NCBI GenBank assembly: GCA_963931865.1
Contig: OZ007515.1
Span: forward strand, 5,516,493 to 5,580,492
Direction of reading: 5' to 3'
Source: Axinella damicornis
Taxonomy: Eukaryota > Porifera > Demospongiae > Axinellida > Axinellidae
Length of the DNA stretch: 64,000 nucleotides
Position numbers and translations under genes: made by a program. The notes beneath the pieces are model-generated. The model worked only from the letters and a program-made list of their open reading frames with translations, made no database searches and was not told the origin of the DNA. This document shows positions 35,698 through 45,679 of the stretch, one piece after another (the first letter of the stretch is position 1; every line of letters begins with the position of its first letter).

Positions 35698-36684
35698 TCA
35701 GTATGGCATGGGGACGCGGTAGTGGAGATGACTGTCCCGGCGGGCTGGGCCCGGCCCAGTGCTTGGCACCTGATCCGCGGGCTTTGCTGCAACAGGGCAA
35801 TCCACCACCGCGTGGTTGCCGTCGCATGCCCGACATATGTGGCGGTACTTGCAGTTGCGGAACCTGCAACGTTTTTCGTTGAATAGACGGCACACTTCCG
35901 CTGACCGGTAACCCCGAGTGGGTGCGCTGCTCTGTGAATTCGCTGAGAAAGCTACCACCGCTGATTCGACTGCTTTGAGCCGGTGAGCTAAGTCCGGGTC
36001 GTCATCAGTTGCCAGTGAACACTCGTTGGTCTTGTGGGCTGCACTAAGGCACAGGTCGCACCGAACAGCCCTCCTCGCCTTGCCAGTGAAACAGATGGTG
36101 TACAGCGATGGGTTGACCTTGGACCACTGCTTGTTTCCGGTGGCTGCAGCCTGACGCCGGTATGCCGCGTCATAGGTTGCCCATGCCAAGCCGTTGTACT
36201 CCTGGCTAGCCCGGAGGATGCTTATCATATAAGCCATCAGTTCCGGTACCATGTCCGGGGACTTCTTTGCCAGGACCCCCACATACATGGCGTAACATTG
36301 CAGCCATACATTGATGTCCTGCACCCTCCTTTTGGCCGTGGACCGGTTGGACGGTTTGGGTGTTCCTTCCTCGGTGGCCTTTTGGCTGGGCCAAAATTCC
36401 GGCAGGAGTTCCTGCATGTCTATGAACTCCCACCGTCTGATCCGCTCGGCAAGTTTCGCAGGTACTGGTGGTAGTCCATCGCCTAGGAATACCCCGTCCG
36501 GCTTCGTCCCCGTTGTGTGATGTGTTGTGCCTTCCGATGTCAGGTCACTCAGAATATTCGCAATTGTCCGCGCCGATTCGCACTGGCCTGCCGGATCACT
36601 ACCGCTTTCTGCCCGGCTTTCAGTGTGGGGGGAAATCGTTCCAATTCCCTCCAGATCTTTTCCATGGGGTATACCGTCATCCAA
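35698..36684 (-). CDS. Gag-like nucleic-acid-binding protein of the DIRS/Ngaro-type element
   Basis: An uninterrupted 328-codon frame begins at ATG 36684. Residues 70-190 form a helical capsid-like region (VPAKLAERIRRWEF, PDMVPELMAYM, YNGLAWATYDAAYRR). Residues 205-215 hold CDLC, and residues 265-305 a CCCH/CCHC-like array: CRLFNEKRCRFRNCKYRHIC followed by CRACDGNHAVVDCP. That finger order is the signature I associate with gag proteins of these elements. It lies upstream of the RT fragment on the same strand. The ORF is intact although its element is truncated. Confidence 0.75.
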   Translation of the reverse strand: MDDGIPHGKDLEGIGTISPHTESRAESGSDPAGQCESARTIANILSDLTSEGTTHHTTGTKPDGVFLGDGLPPVPAKLAERIRRWEFIDMQELLPEFWPSQKATEEGTPKPSNRSTAKRRVQDINVWLQCYAMYVGVLAKKSPDMVPELMAYMISILRASQEYNGLAWATYDAAYRRQAAATGNKQWSKVNPSLYTICFTGKARRAVRCDLCLSAAHKTNECSLATDDDPDLAHRLKAVESAVVAFSANSQSSAPTRGYRSAEVCRLFNEKRCRFRNCKYRHICRACDGNHAVVDCPVAAKPADQVPSTGPGPARRDSHLHYRVPMPY

Positions 36685-36699
36685 TCCTATATGGTGTGA

Positions 36700-38100
36700 G
36701 GCAGTAGCTCAATCGTGGCTAAAAATGATTAATTTTACCAGCTAGCTAACTGGAAAGGGTAACCAGTACCTCCGGACCCGGAGAGGCTCCCCACCCCCCG
36801 AGAGGCCAGGCTGTCATATGTGCACTCCCATGAAGTAGCTAGGGAATTACAGGGGAGGGGTGGTAAGGTATTACCGCCTGTTCCATGAGCCCGCCGGCTG
36901 TAGGTATTCGTCACCCTTGTGCTCCCGGGCACATGCCTTGACCCGATGACTTACGGGTGGCTCGGGCGTCCGGTACCCTGCCACTGAACGAAGGCGCCCG
37001 GCGCCCCGCACTCTCATACTCCCCATGAAGTGGCAGGAGCTCACCGTGAACCAGACGGCAGCCAGCTCGGGAGCGCCCGGCGCCCGCATCAATTACAATC
37101 AGCCCATGTCGATCGATCTGCCCGTACCGTGGGCCCGGGCGCCCGGCGCCCGATGCGACAATGCCCGCCGGCCCAGGAACGGAGCGCCCGGCGTCCGAGA
37201 CAATGGAGCCGCCGGACCGAGACAATGACACATGTCGACTATGGGTGCGCCCGGTGCCCACGAAAATGTCGACGACCTCTTCTATGGTGAGCGCCCGACG
37301 GCAGCTCGTCATCCCACATGGGAGAAGCTAACTAGTTAATACTCACCCCCGCTGACACTCTTAGAGGATTCTCCTTCCTCGGCAGTGCGCAGGACGCGGG
37401 TCATGAAGGGCTGGAGGTGGCGCTCCAGTGCCTTGTCGACCGCCGACCCTATCTTCTCGTCCAGCTCGGCCTCGTTGAAGTGCAGATGGTACACTGCAGA
37501 ATGCTAGAAGTTTGAAAGAAACGTTATCTTCAAGGTGACAATGACGTGTATCAGACGTTAAATATTAATATGTAGCAACTTACATCTGTTTTGTTGTCGT
37601 TTGCTGTTTCCTGCTCTGAGCGGGCTTGGGCGGCTGGCTCCTGCTCCGAACGGACAACAGAATCACAAGAAGCGGCAGCGTTTCCTCGCCTTCGGGCGGC
37701 CGGGTCCTGCTCCGAAGACGAGGGAACAGTGGTTTCAGTGGTTTCGTCCCCACAATAGACGTCAGTGCATCGTGCTCCGAACGGACAACAGAATCACAAG
37801 CGGCAGCGTTTCCTCGCCTTCGGGCAGCCAGGTCCTGCTCCGAAGACGAGGGAACAGTGGTTTCGTCACCCACAATAGACGCAACGTCCATCGGACCGTT
37901 ACTGGTCCCGGCCAACACTGCCTCCAGATGGTTCTGCAGGGAGGCAATGATGCTCCTTGGATCGCGACGGGGGCCGGGGGGTAGGAAGTCCTCGCTGGTA
38001 CATGGTGGCAGATCCAACACGCGGCGGATGTTCTCCTTGATCTCCTTGATGTACGACTGTGCTCTTTCCATCTTGTACTTCCAGTACTATTAAAAACCGA
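36700..38100 (-). other. 5' region of the retroelement: small exons and GC-rich repeats
   Basis: An exon-like block at about 37346-37497 sits between TTCTGCAG and GGGG|GTGAGT and encodes LHFNEAELDEKIGSAVDKAL. Further upstream 38071-37580 is open (MERAQSYIKEIKENIRRVLD...). The stretch 36990-37250 has seven copies of GCGCCCGGCGCCCG-like palindromic words. Phase between the blocks could not be made consistent, so no single protein is claimed. Confidence 0.4.
37640..37885. repeat. Tandem duplication of about 130 bp
   Basis: The block CGAACGGACAACAGAATCAC...GTCCCCACAATAGACG occurs twice in succession (about 37648-37760 and 37775-37882) with minor differences. Confidence 0.85.
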
Positions 38101-38299
38101 GACACGTGGACGTGGTAGAAGATTAAATACGATCATTGGTAAAACCACTTCCGGTGACGTCAGTGCATCGTGCAATTGAGATGACGTTGCGGTGCAAATT
38201 CAAAGCATCTTCAAATTACAGCTTTCAAAGATATTCCACAAAGCTGTGCACAGAAATCAACTTGGTGTAGGACTTGAAAATTAGTGTACTAAAGGTAAA

Positions 38300-38760
38300 A
38301 AAAAGTCAGGTAGCTACAGAAACCAAGTCAGGTGTGATCTGGAGGGCATTCCACTTCCTATGCTATATAAACAAGTCAGGTGTGATCTAGAGGGCATTCC
38401 ACTTCTAGTAGCCAGTAGCATCTCCATCCAGTTCCACTATCCGAGGTAACACCCTCCTGAGATGACCAATGTATCGCCTACACTTCTGCACATCCACTGT
38501 ACCCCAGAACTGCTGAATTCCTCGGACGAGCTCGTCTTTGTTTGCAGGCTTGATGACTCGACGGATGTATTCCTACAGGATACAAGTTCAGAGAAGAATG
38601 TCATTAGCATGACTGCCATGCACTTGCCATACGTACATAAATGTAGTGGAATAGAGGGCTATCACAGCAGGCTTGATGACTCGACGGAACAGTGGTTTCC
38701 AACACGCGGCGGATGTTGCACTCCTCACCCTCCACGTATGGAGGGAAGGTCTATGGACGA
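38300..38760. repeat. Short tandem and dispersed duplications
   Basis: CAAGTCAGGTGTGATCTGGA occurs twice at 38323-38405. GGCTTGATGACTCGACGGA recurs at 38548 and 38670. No gene is recognised between the retroelement and the Tc1 copy. Confidence 0.6.
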
Positions 38761-38824
38761 AACCAATAAACATCCTTCCGGGTAATAAAAATACTTACAG
38801 TGCAAGATTTGTAGTCCAATCAAG

Positions 38825-39735
38825 CTACAGACTAACAATGTAGCACTTAGGAAACATCTCACTGTGATATTCACTGACCTTCAGCTCGTGCCACAGGTTC
38901 TCAATTGGATTCGCGTCAGGACTCTCTGGTGGGGTGTGCCACCAGTTTACTCCATTCTGTTCAAAGAATGCTTTTGCTACTCTCGAGGTGTGTTTCGGAT
39001 CATTGTCCTGCATGAAGCGGTGACCGTTTTCGTATTCTGGTCGTTGAAAGGTAGGCAGGAGAGCAACCTGTAGAATGCGCACATACATTGCTGCATCCAT
39101 TATACCGTCAAAAATACAGATTTTGGTGGCTCCATGCCATCCAATTCCTGCCCACACATGCACCTTGACTGGATGCTTGGCACGAGGCTTTGGGCAGGGT
39201 CGTTCGCCTTTCTTCCTGCAGCAGAGTCTCTTATGGCACTCAAGCTGTACGGACGTTTCATCTGTCCACACGACATCCTCAAAGTTGTCCAGAATGTGAG
39301 CTTGAGCCCATTCAAGTCGTTTCTCTATTGTTTGCCTGCCGAATAAGTTGGCAGTACGCGGACCCTCGGTATGTCCAACTTAGTTCACGTCGGCCCCGCA
39401 ATATTGTGCTGAGTGACAGCAGCCCATGGCCGTGGCGCAGCAAGTAGGAACGTATTTGAACTGCAGTCGCCTCGTCGTCAGCTTGTATTACATCTTCGAT
39501 GGTGTTCAGAAGGGCACTGGTGCGCAAGGTCGGCCTTCCTGATCCTTTTCGCCTCTCAATGCTTCCAGTCTGAAGATATCGTTTGTGGCAACGTCGCACA
39601 ACCTGCGTTGTAACACGAATCACAGTAGCTCCCTCGCGCTTCAGCACTTCGACTACTTCACGGCTAGTTAAGCCACTCTCCTTCAAGGAAACTATCCTCT
39701 GCTTAGCATACTTAGACAGATTCGCCATGGTGTGT
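38825..39735 (-). pseudogene. Tc1-type transposase, one frameshift
   Basis: The minus-strand N-terminal half (from ATG 39728) carries the paired HTH head (MANLSKYAKQRIVSLKESGL, later RRCHKRYLQTGSIERRKGSG with the GRP hook). The second half has the catalytic DD34E triad: TDETSVQL, FMQDNDPKHTSR and PDANPIENLWHELK. A frame change occurs near 39275-39310, so the protein is not continuous. No flanking terminal inverted repeats were identified. A second, decayed copy of its 5' end lies at 39772-39910. Confidence 0.92.
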
Positions 39736-39771
39736 CGGCCTCAGCTGCATCCAATGTAGCTATGTAGCGGC

Positions 39772-39910
39772 TGTTCAGAAGGGCACTGGTGCACAAGGTC
39801 GGCCTTCCTGATCCTTTTTCGCCTCCAGTATGCTTCCAGTATGAAGATATCGTTTGTGGCAACGTCGCACAACCTGCGTCGTAACACGAATCACAGTAGC
39901 TCCCTCACGC
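39772..39910 (-). repeat. Partial duplicate of the Tc1 5' region
   Basis: Nearly repeats 39507-39650 (AGAAGGGCACTGGTGCACAA, GAAGATATCGTTTGTGGCAA), a tandem duplication bordering the transposase start. Confidence 0.85.
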
Positions 39911-40082
39911 TAGCTAGCTACACACGCGGAATTGCGGAATTGGCGCGGAATCCGCTTCCGCGCTAGAAGCATTCCGCGGCTACAGAAGAAGCCTTCCGCT
40001 TCTCCGGAAAAAACTTTCCGAATCTCGGAAGAAGCCTTCCGCTTTGCGGCGGAGACGCGCCGCAAACGCATTTCGGAAAGGC

Positions 40083-40120
40083 TTTCCGAAGTTCGGCATC
40101 AAATTTAAAGACGCGTACCG
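40083..40120 (-). repeat. Right terminal inverted repeat of the 10.2-kb element
   Basis: Perfect complement of 29919-29956, followed by TA. Inward of it lie nested TTCCGAA and GCGGAAT palindromes (39925-40080). Confidence 0.95.
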
Positions 40121-40122
40121 TA

Positions 40123-40435
40123 GTCCTAGGAGATTAATATCATGTACAAGGTCGTTTATGAACATGGAAAATAGGGAGGGTGAGAGAATACAGCCCTGCT
40201 TGACCCCATTGTGAACCTCAAACCAATCTGATAGGTTGGGGACTTTCACTGCACTTTGTGCATTTTCATATAGTGATTTGAGAAGAGTTAGGAAGGGGCC
40301 ATTTATGCCGAAATTATGATGTACTTTGTACCAGAGTGCTTCTCGGTTGACAGAGTCGAAAGCTTTGCTAAAGTCTATAAAACAGGCATAGGTGTTCTTG
40401 CCCAGTTGTTTCTACAATGTTGGTTAGAGAGAATA
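40123..40435 (-). pseudogene. LINE pol, 5' part of the interrupted RT
   Basis: The minus strand encodes the RT palm: YACFIDFSKAFDSVNREAL, then GVKQGCILSPSLFSMFINDL (motif B), then VHDINLLG where the insertion breaks it. Rejoining to 29918 across one TA gives the run NLLGLGIPCG in frame, as expected for this RT family. One frameshift near 40412 precedes it, and upstream LINE sequence is missing. Confidence 0.88.
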
Positions 40436-40487
40436 GATGGTCAATTCATCCACGCTCCCTGTATGTATGGTAAAATGTAGCTTACTA

Positions 40488-40733
40488 GTTTAGCAAAAGC
40501 TAACACAGTGGCATAGCTCGTGTTGGCCCTGTAGCCCATCATGGCCATGGTAGTGGTTGTAAGAGACATGCACTCCTGTACAAGAGCTGTTGAGAAGTGC
40601 TGGCCAATAGCAATCAACTCTCCCATGCAACTGGATGCTGTGATGCGTGCAGCTCTTAAGATCTGCTCAGCATCCCTCTTCTCTGCCTCAGTGACTTCAG
40701 TTTCAGGCCGAAAGAAAGGGATATGGACCATTC
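40488..40733 (-). CDS. Candidate exon of unknown protein
   Basis: The minus strand is open from about 40733 to an AAACTA|GTAAGC donor. It encodes FFRPETEVTEAEKRDAEQIL and later SSCMGELIAIGQHFSTALVQ, a helical, soluble-looking sequence. It starts directly beside the 30-bp minisatellite. I do not recognise the family; it may be part of a transposon gene. Confidence 0.35.
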
Positions 40734-40756
40734 TGCTTGCATTCCAGAATTGAACC

Positions 40757-40955
40757 AACCCCCCATGGATGGCATGGAATTGAACCACATGGACGGCATA
40801 GAATTGAACCAAAGCTCTATGGACGGCATAGAATTGAACGAAACCCCCATGGATGGCATAGAATTGAACCAAACCCCCAAGGATGGCATAGAATTAAGCC
40901 AAACCCACAGGGACGGCATAGAATTGAACTACATGAACCCCATGGACGGCATATA
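40757..40955. repeat. 30-bp minisatellite
   Basis: About seven units of ATGGACGGCATAGAATTGAA plus CCAAACCCCC, with substitutions. It is open in several frames because the unit is a multiple of three. Confidence 0.95.
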
Positions 40956-40959
40956 AAGA

Positions 40960-41290
40960 AGCAATAAAACAAACGTAACCACAAAGCTTTTGTTAGATGA
41001 TAGTAGAACAGTGCCACGTGGATGAACAGTTCCACCAGCTACAGTTGTGTGCCCAGCTGCATTGCCAAAACAATTGACTTTGCACAAGTACTTGTTGCAA
41101 TTTGCATGGTAATCTCTTCGCTTTCCACTGAGGTTCTTCTTACATTTTTCCACAGACAGCACATCATCCTCTCATAGTGAAAGTTGTGGCAAAGTGCTTC
41201 CCTTTCAATCGCAATTGTCCTGGATGGACGGCATCCGGGAGTGACCACATCTTGGTCTGGATGAGGCTTTGCGTCGACGGCATCTATCAC
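40960..41290 (-). pseudogene. Cys-rich fragment, possibly piggyBac C-terminus
   Basis: The minus-strand frame contains CKKNLSGKRRDYHANCNKYL then CKVNCF, resembling the terminal Cys-rich finger of piggyBac transposases (…C..C…Y.C..C...LC...CF). It is only about 45 residues and lacks the first Cys pair, so the call is tentative. Confidence 0.3.
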
Positions 41291-41299
41291 TGTGCAGCT

Positions 41300-42588
41300 A
41301 GAATGCTTTCTGTTGTGTCTTCATTCTCGTCATTGTTCTTGTCACTGTCACTGACATCAAGCTGCAGGCAGAAACCAACAGTATAGTACTATGCCCCCCA
41401 AAAATATAGTGCAGCCATTATTAGCCTCCATGTTGAAATGTACAAATAGGTGGCAGTCTCATAATCCCTCTGGCCACACTGTAACTATGCCAACTTCACT
41501 TTTCAAGGTAAAACATGCACTCAGTGCGTCATAGCGCCGATTAGCAGCTACTAGCTTAGGACATACGTATCTTAGTCAGAGGTTGGGCCAGAAGGTGTAG
41601 AGAACTCCGAAAACATGTACTTACGAGCTGAGTCTCTAAGGGTGGCGCCATTTGCACAGGCTGTAACAGCTGTAGAACGCATAGCCTCCTCACTCCAAAG
41701 CCTTCTCTTGGGAGTACTTCCCTAATGCTATAGAGGCCTGTGTGGTTAGGTATAGTAGACTAGCATGGAGGTTCAACAAGAACTTGTTTTTCAACCAAAC
41801 GTTTCGACCACACTGCGGTGGTCTTCTTCAGTGGTAATACAATACAGTACATCAACAGACACTCTTACACTCTTATAGGTACACAAATATATTTAATGAC
41901 AAACTGAGAAAAATTGGCGAGACGCGTGACCTACAGAGGTAGCACGTTGCTTCTTTCCTCTCATCTTGCCAAAAGAACAAATTTTCGCAGTCACACGCTC
42001 TCTGCGCATGCGCATTGATGTTGACTGAACCTTGAACTTTGAACCTTTGACTAAACCCCACCCACCCACTCACTGTGTGCTACCTCAAGGCTTGTAGTAC
42101 GTAATGCAAAACTGAACAACACTATACATTTTTGCTTATCGATTGATTGTTTCATAACGGAGCAGTTTCATAATCAGTACTGTAGTGTTTTAGCGCATCG
42201 CCATTCTCACAAGTCATGTACAACTCATGTAATAATGCACAATGTTACATTGTGTCCATTCACTGTCCATTCACTACAAGTACCTATACCTTATTCTCAA
42301 GTAGCATGGGGTCTGGGCACCATAGTACTGGGTAGTACTGCTCATTCATGACCTGAATAATGTCGCTGCCAGAGGACAATTCTTCTGTGCCAGTTAATTG
42401 CCGGCAGGTCTACCAGCCACAGTGATGAGACGACTGCAGGCAACTGCTTAGATGTATGTAGATGAAATAGCTTACTGATGATGTTTGACGACCATGGTGA
42501 TGACCACAAATGGCTACTGGGTAGTTGTTACCTTGTCATCAGGAATTCAGGCAAACTAATGCTTATCTTGCATTCACTTATATATAGG
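41300..42588. other. FANCE intron, Penelope-style motif only
   Basis: At 41795-41832 ACGTTTCGACCACACTGCGG and GTCTTCTTCAGTGG form the reverse-oriented counterpart of the 12.8-kb motif. Nothing else is recognised. Confidence 0.4.
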
Positions 42589-42591
42589 CAG

Positions 42592-43881
42592 ACATATGCA
42601 AGCTGGAGGAGACCACTGTGGTGCAGGGAATTGATACCAATTTCATTTGGAGAGAGGTTGGGAAGCGACAGATAGTACCTCACTGCTATGACTGGGTTTG
42701 TAATTCCACCTTGAAAGCGCTTGAGCAACATGAAGGGTACCGGGACCATTTCCATGAAGTTGCTTCTCACTGCCTTATTTGGAAAGACTGCTGTGATAGA
42801 GAGTTGCCTCTTCTCTTGTACTCAGTGAGAGAATGCCTTGGATTCCAAGATGTGTATTGGCAATATAGGAAGGGAGCTCCTGTCCGAGTTGTAGGAAATC
42901 ATGTAGCCATTGTTCCTCGATCCTCGTTATTCTCCATACTTAGACTCGAACTGTCCTACTTCGTATGAACTAATGTTGCTTGCTTGTTTCAAAAGATTTC
43001 CACGCAAGTTGACTACAGGTTTCTACAAAGCACAATACGCATGTGGAGATGAGAGCACTCTGAATCTGCTACTGAGTGAAGTGGAGGAGTTCGACTTTGG
43101 CTCATATGGCACCCCATCGGAAACCCTTTGTGGTCTTTTGCGGAAGGATTCACCGCAAATGTCTGTTTCCAATTCATTTATCCGGTGTTCTGGCAACAAA
43201 CTGAACAGTGTTCATGTCAAACTCAACACTTCTAGCTATGATCCCAACAGCAATGTTTGTGGATGGAGCGGAGAGATCTCCCAACGCAGATATATACCAC
43301 AGAAAGGTGAGTACTTACCACTGTCAACATTCGTCCACTTGGAAAAGATTGATGTAGACTTACCTATCAGTAAATGTGATAATCTTGACCTAATACTTGA
43401 TGATATAGACCAGGCAATCAGCTGTGTAAGGCCAGGAGAGCTACGTGTTGGAATGGTGAACCTATTCAATGATGACTTACAACCCTTTGTCACTGCTTTA
43501 TTGTCCATACTAACCAAGTTTGTGTGCAGGAAGACCTTCCGTAAGCTAATATTGAATCTCCGGACAGTGCCTGACGCAGAGCTATATGACAAACTCATTG
43601 CACCATTTGCGCATGCCCCACCGGTACCTCTGCAAATAAAGCAATGTATCGAATTTCACGATCAAACATTCTTGAGTGAGGAGGAAGGGGAGAAGGTTCC
43701 TCTGAGACCTCAGAGTTTGTCTGTCACTGCTCCACAACAGAGAGTGATTAAATTTTACAATTGCTCTCCAGTCTCAAAATCCTTTCAAAAGAAGCTGGAA
43801 TCTTTGGGCATTGAAGTGCAAGTTGTAAGTAGTAGAACAACAAGAAAAAGAAAGTATGATAGTGACGATGAATATTCATGA
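42592..43881 (+). pseudogene. F-box-like protein gene, right copy, truncated and frameshifted
   Basis: Homologue of the 4134-5584 gene, about 97% similar by eye. It lacks the first 55 or so codons, including the start, because the duplicated block begins inside the gene. It keeps CGA where the left copy has TGA. Four extra bases (GATC, about 42918-42923) shift the frame between QYRKGAPVRVVGNHVAIV and the next segment. It does retain the G lost from the left copy, so its C-terminus (LRPQSLSVTAPQQRVIKFYN...) is open to 43881. The tail differs by small deletions. Not functional as it stands. Confidence 0.78.
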
Positions 43882-44096
43882 AGTCGTTGAATATATTAGC
43901 AGCAGGATATTTCGTTTCTTAGATGTTGTTGAGTTCATTTTTGATCGTGTCACAACTTGTGAATGTAAGCTACCTTATACAAGCATTAAAATGAAAGGAG
44001 ATATGACAAATGGCATAACAGCAAAGAGTGTGTAGGGACGTTAGCGTAAGGACACAACCCATGCAGTTTGTAGTGAAACTTATTGCCTGTTTGTTA

Positions 44097-45222
44097 CCGG
44101 GGCACGTGACAAGGCATCTGCATTCGCATTCGACACACCAGCCCGATATCGTATGTTAAAGTCATAGGGCTGAAGAGACAGGCTCCAACGGGTAAGACGA
44201 GCATTGTCCCCCTTCATCCGATCCAGCCACTCCAGACAACGATGATCAGTCTCAATTTGAAATGAACGGCCCAACAAGTACACCCGGAATGCATTAACCC
44301 CCAATTTAACCGCCAAGCACTCCTTCTCCACTGTGGAATAGTTCACTTCCCTCGGCAACAACTTCCTGCTGAAGTATGCAATGGGGTGCTCCTCACCCAG
44401 GTCATCAACTTGAGCCAACACCACGCTCGGACGCATCCGTTTGCAGTACAAAGTCCCTGTTGAAGTCAGGGCTCCTCAGAACAGGCTCTGCACACAGGTG
44501 AGCCTTGAATTGACGGAATGCCTTCTCACATTGTTCCGTCCAACAAACACTGGTTGGTGCAGACTTCCTTGTCAGGTCAGTCAGAGGGATGGCAATTCCT
44601 GCATAACCAGGTATGAACTTCCGGTAATACCCAGAAAGGCCCAAAACTGTACGCACCTCCTTCTTTGTTTTTGGCACAGGAAAAGATGCCACTGCCTCCA
44701 GCTTAGACACATGGGGTTTCACCATTCCCCCTCCAACCACATGTCCCAAGTAAGTGCACTCTTCCATCCCAAACTGGCACTTCCGTGGTTTTGCAGTCAA
44801 ACCCCCCTGACGCAACCGACCCAACACCGACCGTACACCCTTGAGGTGATCCTCCCAAGTAGTGCTAAAGATCACCACATCATCAATGTAGGCCGCACTG
44901 AAACCCCCAAACCTCGCAGCACCTCGTCCATCAGCCTTTGAAAAGTGGCCGGGACCCCATTGAGCCCAAAAGGCATCACCTTGAATTGGTATAAGCCATA
45001 TGGTGTCACAAATGCAGTTAGTGGCCGGGAATCTTTTGACACTGGTACCTGCCAGTACCCCCTAGACAGGTCAAGCGTAGTGATATACCGTGCACTACCC
45101 AGCTTGTCGATCATCTCATCCACCCGGGGCATAGGATAAGCATAACACACAAACGCATACTCCATCCTTCTTCCCAACTAACACCATAGGTGATGCCCAC
45201 TCACTTGTTGACTCTTACTTGC
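44097..45222 (-). pseudogene. Ty3/Gypsy pol fragment (RT to RNase H), no LTRs
   Basis: The minus strand encodes RT motifs (YPMPRVDEMIDKLGSARYIT, TLDLSRGYWQVP, VMPFGLNGVPATFQRLMDEV, then a YxDD region with a one-base slip) and RNase H (FVLQTDASERGVG, YFSRKLLPREVNYSTVEKEC, RYRAGVSNANADALSRA). It starts mid-RT with an internal deletion (KKDGVCVC...) and stops before integrase. Neither LTRs nor a target duplication are visible. It replaced about 22 bases present in the left arm. Confidence 0.9.
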
Positions 45223-45679
45223 CTCAGTCTTTCAAGTGCCTTGTAGTGACGTGGTTAGGTAGCCACTCAAGTATGGTAAGGCAGCCTCAGCAGTGAACAC
45301 AAGTAACCGACCACTAGCTAGGTTCATTTGTTGAGTTCGTTTCCATGGAAATGCCTCCCACAAGTAAACAATGCTGCCATTTCAAGAGCTATTCACTCTG
45401 AAATAACACCTTGTACTTGACCAACTACATAGGTATCATTGTGTGGGCAGAATAGATTGCCAGGAAACAGGAATTAAGCCTAGGCTATACATTCGTATCA
45501 CAAGTGGGCCTAGCCACCTAATATCATACTACATGATATGCAAATGCAACTGCTCTTGATCCTCAACATCATGCCACGATTTGCAGTATTCATGGCCCCC
45601 TATGGCATTTGCGCACTGTAGCTATATACGTCTTGCATGCAAGTGTTTTGCCCAGAAACACAGCAATGTTACTACATTG

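Larger units (their letters stand above)
29919..40120. mobile_element. 10.2-kb DNA transposon with BEN and RING-like genes
   Basis: Both ends carry the same 38-bp inverted repeat, beginning CGGTACGCGTCTTTAAATTT, without mismatch. TA flanks both ends (29917-29918 and 40121-40122). Subterminal regions are rich in TTCCGAAG/CTTCGGAA words. The element interrupts a LINE reading frame that is restored when it and one TA are removed, so the two ends moved together. Its left part holds the BEN gene (plus) and the RING-like gene (minus). The right part is made of later insertions. No DDE or recombinase frame of its own is recognised. A 0.3-kb relative with similar ends lies at 52538-52856. Confidence 0.85.
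42589..45676. repeat. Right arm of the inverted duplication
   Basis: Reverse complement of 3446-5456, interrupted at about 44097-45222 by a Gypsy fragment absent from the left arm. The arm lies wholly inside the 24-kb FANCE intron. Confidence 0.93.

Noticed and set aside
36990..37250. GCGCCCGGCGCCCG cluster as a CRISPR-like array
   Set aside because: Spacing is irregular, the repeats are short GC palindromes, and the context is a eukaryotic retroelement leader.
29914..40128. 5-bp TCCTA target duplication for the 10.2-kb element
   Set aside because: TCCTA does occur at both ends, but that parse makes the two terminal repeats unequal. The TA parse keeps both 38-bp repeats and restores an expected LINE residue run (LGLGI).
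40441..40956. Repetitive protein frames on both strands over the 30-bp minisatellite
   Set aside because: The unit length is divisible by three, so open frames are expected by chance. Only the non-repetitive part beyond 40733 is kept as a candidate exon.
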